From Acidimicrobiaceae bacterium (lineage in GTDB: Bacteria; Actinomycetota; Acidimicrobiia; Acidimicrobiales; Aldehydirespiratoraceae), in contig VXWX01000051.1 in the NCBI GenBank assembly GCA_009835735.1, positions 1-56,996 of the forward strand: a stretch of 56,996 bases of DNA, written 5' to 3'. Made by a program: the position numbers and the translations under genes. A model generated the notes under the pieces. The model searched no databases and was not told the DNA's origin. It saw only the letters and a program-made list of their open reading frames with translations. Shown here in pieces: positions 15,945 to 27,233 of this stretch (position 1 is the stretch's first letter; the number at the start of each line of letters is the position of its first letter).

Positions 15945-16522
15945 GCGGCGGTGCAAGCCCAGAGGGTTCGGCGGCCCCGATGGTCCTGCCGGTGCCTGAT
16001 CTCGCCGGCCCCACCACACAACTTCGCCGATGGCGCGTCACCGACGCTCCGGCGCTGGCAGCCGCGTGGCGTGATCCGGTGATCCGGGACCGGTTGAGCG
16101 TGCCCGAGCCTGCGGACGAGGCTTCAGCCGCAAGTTGGATCTCCCAGCGCGAACGGGCCTGGGCCGACGGGGTCTCGATTGATCTGGCTGTCACCGATCC
16201 GCCGTCGGGAACGGTGATCGGGGAGGTCGGGCTGAGCCAGCTTGACCCGGTGCGGCGGGCCGCGCTGGTCGGATGGTGGATCGCCGAGGATTGGCGGGGT
16301 CGGGGCAGAGCCGCCGAGGCCGTCCGGCTGGTCGTCGACTGGGCGCTGGCGGAGGGGCTGCTGGAGGCGGTGATGGCCGAGATCGCCGCCGACAACCCCG
16401 CATCGGTTGCGGTTGCTCGCCGGGCCGGCCTGCGCCGAGTGCATGCGCCCCGGAAGCCGTCCGGGCAGCCCGATGGCCCGCAGATGCTCGTGTTCGCCCG
16501 CACCCGAAGCGAGGGGTGCTAG
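15941..16522 (+). CDS. GNAT family N-acetyltransferase (RimJ/RimL type)
   Basis: A 193-residue acetyl-CoA-dependent acetyltransferase. It opens with LRRWRVTDAPALAAAWRDP, the usual RimJ/RimL strand-helix. WWIAEDWRGRGRAAEAVRLV carries the acetyl-CoA pyrophosphate loop (RGRGRA), and ADNPASVAVARRAGLRR is motif B. The substrate could be a ribosomal-protein N-terminus or a small molecule; the sequence does not decide. It starts on the nusB stop (ATGA). Its stop shares a CTAG tetranucleotide with the convergent SnoaL-like gene. Confidence 0.85.
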   Translation: MSGGASPEGSAAPMVLPVPDLAGPTTQLRRWRVTDAPALAAAWRDPVIRDRLSVPEPADEASAASWISQRERAWADGVSIDLAVTDPPSGTVIGEVGLSQLDPVRRAALVGWWIAEDWRGRGRAAEAVRLVVDWALAEGLLEAVMAEIAADNPASVAVARRAGLRRVHAPRKPSGQPDGPQMLVFARTRSEGC

Positions 16523-17052
16523 CCGCCTTCCAGGATCTCCTCCAGCGGGATCGCCGGCAGGTCGAAGACATCCAAGTCGGTGTCGACGCGAGGCTCAGCG
16601 GTTCGGGCGAAGCTGCGGTAGTGCCGCCGGGCGAACCGCCAGCGACCGTCGTCGCTGCGTTCGAGACGGTCGTGGTAGACGCCGTAGGCGTCGGTCCGGC
16701 GCCCGTCGGAGACGTTCTGGCGGATCTCCTGCATGTACACCCGGGCCGCCGCCACGCCGCGTTGGGCGTCGATCAGGAACACCATGTTGAGCAGCACGAA
16801 CTCGAAGACCGAGAAACGCTGGATTGCCCTGTCTATGAACTCGCCGTACTCGGTCGGGCCAGTGAACTCGAACTTCGTATGGCGCACGTCCACCACGATC
16901 GGGCAGTCGTCCCGCACGATGTCGGCCAGCTCGTCCCACGCCCGCCGGGTGACTACATCGGCATACCGGCTCTCCAGCCGCTGCAGCTCGACGTACGCCA
17001 AAGCCTCGGCCAGGCCCGGATCAGTGTGTGTGTCGTGGCTGGGCGGTGTCAT
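16519..17052 (-). CDS. SnoaL-like / NTF2-fold protein
   Basis: A 177-residue single-domain protein of the SnoaL-like or ring-hydroxylating-dioxygenase small-subunit type. An N-terminal helix (LAYVELQRLESRYADVV) precedes the curved sheet, with WDELADIVRDDCPIVVDVR, VYMQEIRQNVSDGRRTDAYG and RWRFARRHYRSFAR. Such proteins are isomerases, hydrolases, dehydratases or ligand binders; no reaction can be assigned here. ATG 17052 has GGAG 5 nt upstream; a GTG two codons earlier is weaker. It ends convergently on the CTAG shared with the GNAT gene. It lies on the opposite strand to the housekeeping operons, beside an orphan binding protein. Confidence 0.75.
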   Translation of the reverse strand: MTPPSHDTHTDPGLAEALAYVELQRLESRYADVVTRRAWDELADIVRDDCPIVVDVRHTKFEFTGPTEYGEFIDRAIQRFSVFEFVLLNMVFLIDAQRGVAAARVYMQEIRQNVSDGRRTDAYGVYHDRLERSDDGRWRFARRHYRSFARTAEPRVDTDLDVFDLPAIPLEEILEGG

Positions 17053-17104
17053 CAGCACTCCAGACGTGTGGTTGGACTGAGGGCTAGTTGCCTGGTCGGC
17101 CTGG

Positions 17105-17893
17105 CTACTCGAACGTTGATGCGTCGGGGCCCACCCACTTGAGGATGAGATCGTTCACGATGCCGTCAGCCTTCATCGACGCCAGCGCCCCGTCGAGCTT
17201 GCCCTTCAGCGCACTGCCCTTGCGGACGCCGATGCCGAGGCCCCTGTCCAGCAGCACCGACGGGCCGACGATCTCCAGCCGGCCCTCGTGCTCCGCAAGC
17301 GACTCGACGGCGTAGCCGTGGTCCACGAGGACGGCGTCCACCGTGCCGGCCAGCACCGCATTGATGGTGTTCAGGCTGGTCGAGTCCCCGTCGAGCAGCA
17401 CGACGGGCCTGCCCAGCTCGGCGAAGTAGTCCGAGTAGATGGTGTTCGGCGCCGCGCCGATAGTGCCCTCGACGGCTTCGTCGCCGGCGCCGGCCCTGGC
17501 CACATACACCGAGGGGGTCGGCGGGTAGTACGCCTCGGTGAAGTCGATCATCTCCTCCCGTTTGGCGGTGATGCTCATGCCCGAGAAGATCGCGTCGAAC
17601 TCTCCGGCCACGAGGTCGGGGATCATGTCCGCCCAGTCGTTGATGATCCACTCGCACTCGAGACCGGCGCGCCGGCACAGTTCGTCGCCGAGCTCGGGCT
17701 CGAGACCGTCCAACTCCCCCTCGTCGTTGACGAAGTCGAAGGGATGGTATGAGCCGACAGTGGCGATCGTCACCGTTTCCGCTTCGGTCACCGTTTCCGC
17801 TTCGGTCACCGTGTCTGCGCCGCCACACGCGGCCAGGAGCGGTACTAGCGCCGCTAGGAGAAATGCCCTGAGCGAGCGCATCGGGTGAAGCAT
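17105..17893 (-). CDS. Amino-acid-type ABC transporter substrate-binding lipoprotein
   Basis: A 262-residue type II periplasmic-binding-fold protein. The N-terminus has a lipoprotein signal: MRSLRAFLLAALVPLLAAC with lipobox LAAC. A Thr/Val/Glu repeat linker (TVTEAETVTEAETVT) follows, then TVGSYHPFDFVNDEGELDGL, FDAIFSGMSITAKREEMIDF (the polar amino-acid binding signature), and DAVLVDHGYAVESLA. The ligand is probably a polar amino acid. ATG 17893 lies 6 nt from a TATCGT box; ATG 17881 is the other option. No permease or ATPase gene is adjacent, so it is an orphan in this window. Confidence 0.87.
   Translation of the reverse strand: MLHPMRSLRAFLLAALVPLLAACGGADTVTEAETVTEAETVTIATVGSYHPFDFVNDEGELDGLEPELGDELCRRAGLECEWIINDWADMIPDLVAGEFDAIFSGMSITAKREEMIDFTEAYYPPTPSVYVARAGAGDEAVEGTIGAAPNTIYSDYFAELGRPVVLLDGDSTSLNTINAVLAGTVDAVLVDHGYAVESLAEHEGRLEIVGPSVLLDRGLGIGVRKGSALKGKLDGALASMKADGIVNDLILKWVGPDASTFE
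17771..17806 (-). repeat. Two exact 18-bp tandem units in the lipoprotein linker
   Basis: Plus-strand unit CACCGTTTCCGCTTCGGT occurs at 17771-17788 and 17789-17806, and a third degenerate unit (CACCGTGTCTGC) follows. On the coding strand this gives repeated E-T-V-T-E-A just after the lipidated Cys. Confidence 0.95.
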
Positions 17894-17899
17894 GGCGTG

Positions 17900-17905
17900 A
17901 CGATA
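17900..17905 (-). promoter_or_regulatory. Leaderless -10 box (TATCGT) for the binding lipoprotein
   Basis: On the minus strand TG-TATCGT (extended -10 form) is followed by 6 nt and the ATG at 17893. The gap from here to pyrR holds this promoter and the pyrR leader; nothing else is recognised. Confidence 0.5.
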
Positions 17906-18059
17906 CATCAACGGATTCTGCCGACCGCGTCGCTGGACGGGCGACCTTCCCGACACGCCCTGATCGTACTGGTCGTAGTTGCCGTTCTCTGATAGAGCGA
18001 CAAACTCGCACGTCACAGCGCATGTCCAAGCCATGCGCGCGACTCACTCAAGCCGGTGA

Positions 18060-18065
18060 TACCGT
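18060..18065 (+). promoter_or_regulatory. Probable -10 box (TACCGT) of the pyr operon
   Basis: TACCGT preceded by GGTGA. Transcription would begin near 18072, giving a leader of about 45 nt that starts just ahead of the PyrR-type hairpin and ends at the pyrR SD. It is placed by analogy with the other TANNNT boxes; no clear -35 was seen. Confidence 0.4.
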
Positions 18066-18083
18066 CGCCGTCCGACCGTGAAA

Positions 18084-18101
18084 CGGGTCCGGCGAGGCCC
18101 G
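18084..18101 (+). promoter_or_regulatory. PyrR-binding RNA hairpin in the pyr leader
   Basis: CGGGTCCGGCGAGGCCCG folds as a six-pair stem (84-89 with 96-101, one U-G pair) closed by the hexaloop CGGCGA. This fits the CNGNGA terminal loop and the UCCNGNGAGG core known from PyrR-binding sites. It ends 4 nt before the GGGGAGGA Shine-Dalgarno of pyrR, with no terminator beyond it. UMP-bound PyrR would therefore be expected to block ribosome access, as described for mycobacterial pyr leaders, rather than work by Bacillus-type attenuation. Confidence 0.75.
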
Positions 18102-18116
18102 AACGGGGAGGACAAC

Positions 18117-18683
18117 ATGGCTGACAGAGAACGCCGCTTCACGGTGCCCCACGCCAGCGGCACGTTCCGGTCACGCAGCCAGGTCATGAATGCCGACGAT
18201 GTGGACCGCGCCATCCGCCGGATGACCCACGAGGTGATCGAGCGCAACCACGGAGTCGAGGGCCTCGTCATCATCGGCCTTCAAACCGGCGGCGTTCCCA
18301 TCGCCCGCAGCATCGCAGCCACCCTGAGCGAGATCGAAGGCTCCGAGGTACCGGTCGGCACCCTCGATGTGGCCCTGCACCGCGACGACATCGGCCTGCG
18401 ACCCGTGCTGCCCCAGGCTGAGACCCACATTCCGATCAACCTCGACCAGCAGACCGTGGTGCTGGTCGATGACGTCCTGTTCACCGGTCGCACCGTGCGG
18501 GCCGCGCTCGACGCCCTGCACACCTGGGGCCGGCCCAGCGCGGTGCAGCTGGCGGTGATGGTGGACCGCGGCCACCGGGAGCTGCCCATCCGTCCCGACT
18601 ACGTGGGCAAGAACCTCCCGACCAGCCGCGACGAGATGGTGGACGTGCAGTCCGACGGAGTTCACATAGGAGAGCTGGAGTGA
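18117..18683 (+). CDS. pyrR: Bifunctional pyr operon regulator / uracil phosphoribosyltransferase
   Basis: A 188-residue PRTase-fold protein that senses UMP, binds pyr leader RNA and has weak uracil phosphoribosyltransferase activity. Visible parts are VIIGLQTGGVPIARSIA, the PRPP-binding motif VVLVDDVLFTGRTVRAAL (about residues 113-130), and the C-terminal RELPIRPDYVGKNLPTS typical of PyrR. ATG 18117 has the SD GGGAGG 5 nt upstream; the open frame further upstream runs through the PyrR-type hairpin and is not homologous. It is the first gene of pyrR-pyrB-pyrC-carA-carB-pyrD-pyrF, and an adjacent leader hairpin suggests autoregulation. Confidence 0.95.
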   Translation: MADRERRFTVPHASGTFRSRSQVMNADDVDRAIRRMTHEVIERNHGVEGLVIIGLQTGGVPIARSIAATLSEIEGSEVPVGTLDVALHRDDIGLRPVLPQAETHIPINLDQQTVVLVDDVLFTGRTVRAALDALHTWGRPSAVQLAVMVDRGHRELPIRPDYVGKNLPTSRDEMVDVQSDGVHIGELE

Positions 18684-18720
18684 TGGACATGGGTGTGATG
18701 CACAGAGCGGGGCCGGAGTG

Positions 18721-19683
18721 ATGCCAACCGACGCGGCGCACCGCCACCTGCTGTCGATCGAGGACCTGGACCGTCTGGACCTGGAACGCGTGCTCGACCT
18801 CACCGACTCGTTCGCCGAGGTGAGCCAGCGCCGCATCCCCAGAGTGCCGGCCCTGCGGGGCAAGACGGTGGTGTGGCTGTTCTACGAGGACAGCACCCGC
18901 ACCCGGCTGTCGTTCGAGGCCGCGGCCAAGCAGTTGTCCGCCGACACGGTGAACTTCTCCGTGGGTTCCTCATCGGTCAACAAGGGTGAGTCGGTGAGGG
19001 ACACGGTGCAAACGATCGGGGCAATGGGCATAGACGCGATCGTGGTGCGCCACTCGTGCGCGGGGGTGCCCCACCGGGTGGCCGAATGGATCGACGCTTC
19101 GGTTATCAATGCCGGCGACGGCCGTCACGAGCATCCCACCCAGGCGCTTCTTGACCTCTACACGGCCCGCACGCGCCTGGGCAGCCTCGACGGCGCCCGG
19201 GTGGCCATCGTGGGCGACATCCGCCACTCGCGCGTCGCCCGCTCCGACGTGCTGGCCTTCACGGCGATGGGTGCGGAGGTCACCCTGGTCGCGCCCGGAC
19301 CCCTGCTGCCGTCCAGCCTGGAAGGCTGGCCCGTCACGGTCACCCACGATTTCGACGCAGTCCTGGAAAATATCGACATCTGCTACCTGCTGCGGATGCA
19401 GCTCGAACGCGAGGCCGGTGCGTCGGTGCCGTCGCTGCGCGAGTTCCGATCCGAGTACGGCCTCGACGCGGCCCGGGCCGACCGGCTTAGAGACGGTGCC
19501 CTGATCATGCACCCGGGTCCCATGAACCGCGACGTGGAGATCGACGGCGACGTGGCCGACCGGCCCAATGCGGTGATCACCGAGCAGGTCGCCAACGGCG
19601 TGGCCGTCCGCATGGCAGTGCTGTTCCTGCTGCTCGGCTCGGGCATGGACCTCGCCGAGGGCTCCAGGATGATGGCCGCATGA
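18721..19683 (+). CDS. pyrB: Aspartate carbamoyltransferase catalytic subunit
   Basis: A 320-residue enzyme condensing carbamoyl phosphate with aspartate. The carbamoyl-phosphate loop is FYEDSTRTRLSFEAAAKQL, followed by GSSSVNKGESVRDT (the 80s-type loop), HPTQALLDLYT, and the C-terminal MHPGPMNRDVEI. There is no pyrI regulatory-subunit gene. ATG 18721 or the GTG three bases upstream could be the start. The 37-nt gap after pyrR is the only sizeable one in the operon. Its end overlaps pyrC (ATGA), which allows a PyrB-PyrC assembly to be made in balance. Confidence 0.96.
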   Translation: MPTDAAHRHLLSIEDLDRLDLERVLDLTDSFAEVSQRRIPRVPALRGKTVVWLFYEDSTRTRLSFEAAAKQLSADTVNFSVGSSSVNKGESVRDTVQTIGAMGIDAIVVRHSCAGVPHRVAEWIDASVINAGDGRHEHPTQALLDLYTARTRLGSLDGARVAIVGDIRHSRVARSDVLAFTAMGAEVTLVAPGPLLPSSLEGWPVTVTHDFDAVLENIDICYLLRMQLEREAGASVPSLREFRSEYGLDAARADRLRDGALIMHPGPMNRDVEIDGDVADRPNAVITEQVANGVAVRMAVLFLLLGSGMDLAEGSRMMAA

Positions 19684-21008
19684 GCACGAAACTGGCCGCG
19701 GTCCCCCCCTACGGCACCGTCGCCATACGGGGCGGGACCGTAGTGGACTCCGGAGGCAGCCGCCGCGCCGACGTGCTGGTCGGGGACGGACGGGTGATCG
19801 CGGTCGATCCCGCAGGCGTGGAGGGCGACCGCACGCTGGACGCCTCCGGCTGCGTCGTCGCTCCGGGACTCGTCGATCTACATGTCCACCTGCGCCAGCC
19901 CGGCCGGGAGGACGCCGAGACGGTCGAAACCGGCGCCCGAGGCGCCGCCCTGGGCGGATTCACCGCCATGGTCGCCATGCCCAACACCGATCCGCCCATC
20001 GACTGCGCGGCGGTGGTCCGAGAGGTCCAGGACCTCAGCGCCGCGGCATGCTGCGACGTGTACCCGTCGGCCGCCATCACCGTGGGCCGCCGGGGCTCCG
20101 ACCTGGCGCCCATGGCCGAGCTGGCGCGCCTGGGAGTGCGGATCTTCACCGACGACGGCGCCGGCGTGCAGGACGCCCAGGTCATGAGACGGGCCCTCGA
20201 GTACGCGGCCGGACTCGACCACCTCACCGGCGGTCGCCGGGTGGTGCTGGCCCAGCACTGCGAGGTGGACGAACTCGCCGCTGGTGGCTCCATGCACGAA
20301 GGGGAATGGTCGAGCCGGCTGGGTCTGGGCGGCCAGCCCTCCGAGGCCGAGGAGCTGATGGTCATGCGCGACATCGCCCTGTCGCGACTCACTGGGTCGA
20401 GAGTGCACTTTCAGCATCTGTCGACGGCCGGGTCGGTGGCCATGGTGCGCGCGGCCAAGGAGGCGGGGCTGCCGGTGACGGCCGAGGCCACGACCCACCA
20501 CTTCACCCTCACCGATGCCTGCTGCGCCGACTATGACACCGTCTTCAAAGTTCACCCGCCGCTGCGAACCGACGCCGATGTGGCGGCGGTCCGGGCCGGG
20601 TTGGCCGACGGCACCATGGACGCCATCGCCACCGACCACGCTCCCCACACCAGCGCCGACAAGGAGAGGCCCTTCGACGCGGCACCCCCGGGCATGTTGG
20701 GACTCGAGACGGCGTTGGCTCTGGCGCTGACCGAACTGGAGCTCCCCATCGAGCAGTTGCTCGCCCTGATGTCGTGGCAGCCCGCAGCCATCGCCGGCAT
20801 CGACGACCGTCACGGTCGGCCGATCGCGCCCGGCGAGCCGGCCAACCTCTGCGTCATCGATCCCGGGGAAGTCTGGACGGTGTCGGGGGCTGCTATGGCC
20901 AGCCCGAGCCGCAACACCCCCTACGAGGGGCGGCAGCTGCGGGGGCGGGTCCGCCACACCCTGCTGGCCTCCGAGCCGGTGGTGATCGACGGCGAGCCAC
21001 AGCGATGA
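19680..21008 (+). CDS. pyrC: Dihydroorotase (type I)
   Basis: A 442-residue amidohydrolase cyclising carbamoyl-aspartate. The metal site is visible as HVHLRQPG, the acidic FTDDGAGVQD, AQHCEVDEL, FQHLSTAGS and ATDHAPHTSADKE. As in other type I enzymes, an Asp (in TDDG) appears where type II enzymes have a carboxylated Lys. Starts on the pyrB stop (ATGA) and ends on the carA start (ATGA). An active, not vestigial, enzyme is expected because all ligand motifs are intact. Confidence 0.96.
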   Translation: MSTKLAAVPPYGTVAIRGGTVVDSGGSRRADVLVGDGRVIAVDPAGVEGDRTLDASGCVVAPGLVDLHVHLRQPGREDAETVETGARGAALGGFTAMVAMPNTDPPIDCAAVVREVQDLSAAACCDVYPSAAITVGRRGSDLAPMAELARLGVRIFTDDGAGVQDAQVMRRALEYAAGLDHLTGGRRVVLAQHCEVDELAAGGSMHEGEWSSRLGLGGQPSEAEELMVMRDIALSRLTGSRVHFQHLSTAGSVAMVRAAKEAGLPVTAEATTHHFTLTDACCADYDTVFKVHPPLRTDADVAAVRAGLADGTMDAIATDHAPHTSADKERPFDAAPPGMLGLETALALALTELELPIEQLLALMSWQPAAIAGIDDRHGRPIAPGEPANLCVIDPGEVWTVSGAAMASPSRNTPYEGRQLRGRVRHTLLASEPVVIDGEPQR

Positions 21009-22076
21009 CCGCACCGGAGCCGGCCCTGCTGGTGCTGTGCGACGGGGAGGTCTTCGAGGGCGAGGCGATGGGAGCCTCCACGGCCGTCGCCTCCGGCGAG
21101 GTGGTCTTCAACACGGTGATGAGCGGGTACCAGGAGGTGATCTCGGATCCGTCCTACGCGGGCCAGATCATCACCTTCACCTATCCCCATATCGGCAACT
21201 ACGGCACCAACGACGCCGACTCGGAAGCGGCGCGGCCCCACTGCCGGGGCGTGATAGTGCGCGATGTGGCCCGCCGTTACAGCAACTGGCGGGCAACCGC
21301 CAGCCTGGACGACTTCCTGTGCCGCCACGGCATTGGTGGCATCACCGGCATCGACACCCGCCGCCTCACCCGCCACATCCGCGATGCGGGGGCCATGCCC
21401 GGTGCCTTCGGCACCGCCGACGAGGCGACCCTGCTCGCCGCGGCCCGAGCCGAACCCGGAACCAGCGGCGTGGATCTCGTCGGCGAGGTCACCACGGCCG
21501 AGCCGTACGTCGCGGGGTCCGGTCCGCGCCGGGTTGTGGCCTACGACCTGGGCATAAAGTCCACCATCTTGAGCTGCCTGGGCGAGTTGGCCACCGTGAC
21601 CGTGGTGCCCGCGCACACTCCAGCGGACGAGGTGCTCGCCCGCCAACCCGACGGCGTGTTCTTCAGCAATGGGCCGGGTGACCCCGAGCTGGCCGGGCCC
21701 GCCATCGAGGCGCTGAACGGGCTTGTGGGCACGGTTCCCGTCTTCGGGATCTGTCTGGGCCATCAACTGCTCGCCCTGGCCCTCGGCGGGCGCACCTTCA
21801 AGATGCGCTTCGGCCATCACGGCGGCAACGTGCCCGTTCGCTGCTCAGCCAGTGGGCGCATCGAGATCACCAGCCAGAACCACAACTTCGCGGTCGAGGC
21901 GGGATCGGTGCCGGGCGTGACCGAGACCCACGTCTGCCTCAACGACGGCACCCTGGAGGGGCTCTCCGTCGACGGCGCCGACGCGTTCGGCGTGCAGTAC
22001 CACCCCGAGGCCGGTCCCGGCCCTCACGATGCCCGCCGTCACTTCACCGCCTTCGCCGAGATGATGGATCGTCGCC

Positions 22077-22090
<14 letters not shown>
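21005..22090 (+). CDS. carA: Carbamoyl-phosphate synthase small (glutaminase) subunit
   Basis: A 361-residue subunit that hydrolyses glutamine and channels ammonia to CarB. The N-terminal CPSase_sm domain has [20 protein letters not shown] and [15 protein letters not shown]. The class I glutamine amidotransferase domain has the nucleophile Cys in [15 protein letters not shown], and the His/Glu pair in [21 protein letters not shown] is also typical. ATG 21005 overlaps the pyrC stop; carB starts 14 nt before the carA stop. Serves both the pyrimidine genes here and the arginine genes at 44.8-53.2 kb. Confidence 0.97.
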
Positions 22091-25439
<3,349 letters not shown>

Positions 25440-26363
25440 ATGACAGACCTGACGACAAGCGTCGGCAGCGTGGTGCTGCGGGCCCCGGTGATGACTGCAT
25501 CCGGCGCGTCGGGACACGGTGCCGAGTTGGCGCCCTACGGCCGGCTCGGCGATCTGGGGGCCGTAGTGGTCAAGTCTCTGAGCGACGGGCCCTGGCCGGG
25601 CAATCCGGCGCCGCGGCTGCATCCGCTGCGCGACGCCGCGGCGGGGATGATCAACAGTGTGGGGCTACAGGGCCCGGGCACCGAGTCTTGGCTCACCGAG
25701 GATCTGCCTGCTCTAATCGATGAGGGTGCCGATGTGGTCGCCAGCATCTGGGGCGACACCGTCGACGGGTACCGCCGGGCGGCCGATTCGCTGGCCGAGG
25801 CTCCGCCGCAGGTAGTAGCGGTCGAGGTGAACGTGTCGTGCCCCAACACCGAAGACGGGATGCGCATGTTCGCGCACTCCGTCGAAGCGACCGCCGCCGC
25901 GCTGGCCGCGACGTCGAGCTGCGGCCGGCCGCGTTGGGCCAAGCTGAGCCCAAACACGCACGAGTTGGTCGCGGTGGCCGAGGCGGCGGTGGACGGTGGC
26001 GCTGAAGCGGTCGTCCTCACCAACACGCTGGCCGGGATGGTCATCGACATCGACAAGCGGCGTCCCGCCCTCGGAGGGCTGCGCGGCGGCGTCAGCGGAG
26101 CGGCTTTGCACCCGGTGGCGGTGCGAGCCGTCTACGACGTGTGCGAAGCTTTGCCGGAAGTGCCCATCGTCGGCGTCGGCGGGGTAGCCCGCGGCGCCGA
26201 CGCCGTCGAGATGCTGCAGGCCGGTGCATCGGCGGTTCAGGTGGGCACGGCGATCTTCGCCGACCCCCGAGCCCCTTGGCGGGTTCTGGCCGAACTTCGG
26301 GAGTGGTGCCGGCAAGTGGGAGCACAACGAATGGACGAGTTGATCGGAGCAGCCCATGGATGA
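25440..26363 (+). CDS. pyrD: Dihydroorotate dehydrogenase, class 1 catalytic subunit (PyrD, 1B-like)
   Basis: A 307-residue FMN barrel enzyme oxidising dihydroorotate. MTASGASGHGAELAPYGRLG and VVVKSLSDGPWPGNPAPR form the N-terminus. The catalytic Cys is in EVNVSCPN, and FMN contacts lie in LTNTLAGMVIDID and VGVGGVARGADAVEMLQAGA. Position in a pyr operon and sequence style suggest class 1B, which normally needs the iron-sulfur/FAD subunit PyrK. No pyrK is present between carB and pyrF or anywhere in the window. The start abuts the carB stop, and the end overlaps pyrF by 8 nt. Confidence 0.92.
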   Translation: MTDLTTSVGSVVLRAPVMTASGASGHGAELAPYGRLGDLGAVVVKSLSDGPWPGNPAPRLHPLRDAAAGMINSVGLQGPGTESWLTEDLPALIDEGADVVASIWGDTVDGYRRAADSLAEAPPQVVAVEVNVSCPNTEDGMRMFAHSVEATAAALAATSSCGRPRWAKLSPNTHELVAVAEAAVDGGAEAVVLTNTLAGMVIDIDKRRPALGGLRGGVSGAALHPVAVRAVYDVCEALPEVPIVGVGGVARGADAVEMLQAGASAVQVGTAIFADPRAPWRVLAELREWCRQVGAQRMDELIGAAHG

Positions 26364-27081
26364 AGCGATGTCTGCTTCCACCAGCGGTGGAGGCGCCTCC
26401 CACCCGGGGGAGGTCCGCGACCGTCTCGCTCTGGCACTCGACGTCGACGATCTGGTAGCGGCCACACGCCTTGCCCGCTCGCTTGTCGGACACTTCCGGG
26501 TCGCCAAGATCGGATTGGAGCTCTACACCGCGGCGGGCCCTGAGGCGATTGGAGCCATGATCGACCTCGGGTATGACGTGTTCTGCGACCTCAAGCTCCA
26601 CGACATCCCCAACACCGTGAACCGGGCGGCTCGAGTGGTGGGAGAGTTGGGCGTCTCGTATCTGACGGTGCATGCCGCCGGTGGGGTAGAGATGCTTCGG
26701 GCCGGCGCCGAGGGCCTGGCTGCCGGCGCGACCCGCCCTGCGGGTGTGCTGGCCGTGACGGTGTTGACCAGCGAAGCCGAAGTCGCCGCCACCCGCGACC
26801 TGGTCGCCCAGCGCATGGAGATGGCGTTCGAGGCCGGCTGCGCAGGCGTGGTCTGCGCCGCCCCTGACTTGACGGCAACCCGTCATGTCCGGCCCGAGCT
26901 CCTCCGAGCCGTTCCCGGCATCCGGCTGGCCACCGATTCTGTGGACGACCAGCGGCGGGTGGCCTCACCGGTCCAGGCACTGGCCGCCGGTGCAGATCTG
27001 CTGGTTGTCGGCAGGCCGGTAACCAGGGCTGCCGATCCCCTGGAGGCCGCCGAGCGCCTTCATCGCAGCCTCCAACAGTGA
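26356..27081 (+). CDS. pyrF: Orotidine-5'-phosphate decarboxylase
   Basis: A 241-residue group 1 OMP decarboxylase making UMP. The catalytic Lys-Asp pair lies in VFCDLKLHDIPNTVNRAARV. LALALDVDD, VAKIGLELY and the phosphate-binding VVGRPVTRAADP complete the barrel. The first 20 residues (Ser/Gly-rich) are not conserved; other starts inside them are possible. It is the last gene of the pyr operon. Its final codons and stop lie inside the first unit of a triple 30-bp repeat, so the gene end itself has been duplicated downstream. Confidence 0.95.
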   Translation: MDEAMSASTSGGGASHPGEVRDRLALALDVDDLVAATRLARSLVGHFRVAKIGLELYTAAGPEAIGAMIDLGYDVFCDLKLHDIPNTVNRAARVVGELGVSYLTVHAAGGVEMLRAGAEGLAAGATRPAGVLAVTVLTSEAEVAATRDLVAQRMEMAFEAGCAGVVCAAPDLTATRHVRPELLRAVPGIRLATDSVDDQRRVASPVQALAAGADLLVVGRPVTRAADPLEAAERLHRSLQQ

Positions 27082-27150
27082 GGCTTTCCGCATCGCAGCC
27101 TCCAGCAGTGAGGCTTTCCGCATCGCAGTCGTCAGCAGGAAGACTTTCTG
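27061..27150 (+). repeat. Three tandem 30-bp repeats at the end of pyrF
   Basis: Units at 27061-27090, 27091-27120 and 27121-27150 each begin CATCGCAG. The first two differ at one base, while the third is diverged (CATCGCAGTCGTCAGCAGGA start). The first covers the last codons and stop of pyrF. The 82 nt that follow are relatively AT-rich and lead to the mihF promoter. No protein, terminator or known repeat family is recognised. Confidence 0.95.
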
Positions 27151-27219
27151 CCCTGCATCTTCGCAGATACCGATCAGACCCAATTCGATGAAATGGTGGC
27201 AAATCCGCGTCACATTGGC

Positions 27220-27225
27220 TAATCT
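27220..27225 (+). promoter_or_regulatory. Leaderless promoter of mihF (-10 TAATCT)
   Basis: TAATCT followed by 8 nt and ATG 27234. A TGGCAA at 27197-27202 is placed 17 nt upstream and could act as the -35 element. Confidence 0.6.
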
Positions 27226-27233
27226 CACCGCCC

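Noticed and set aside
27061-27150. 30-bp repeats considered as a CRISPR array
   Set aside because: Units are directly adjacent with no spacers, unit 3 is decayed and unit 1 is part of pyrF; no cas genes.
26965-27228. Minus-strand frame with repeated MRKASLLEAA across the pyrF end
   Set aside because: The peptide repeat is only the translation of the DNA repeat, and the frame overlaps pyrF; no SD or promoter was seen.
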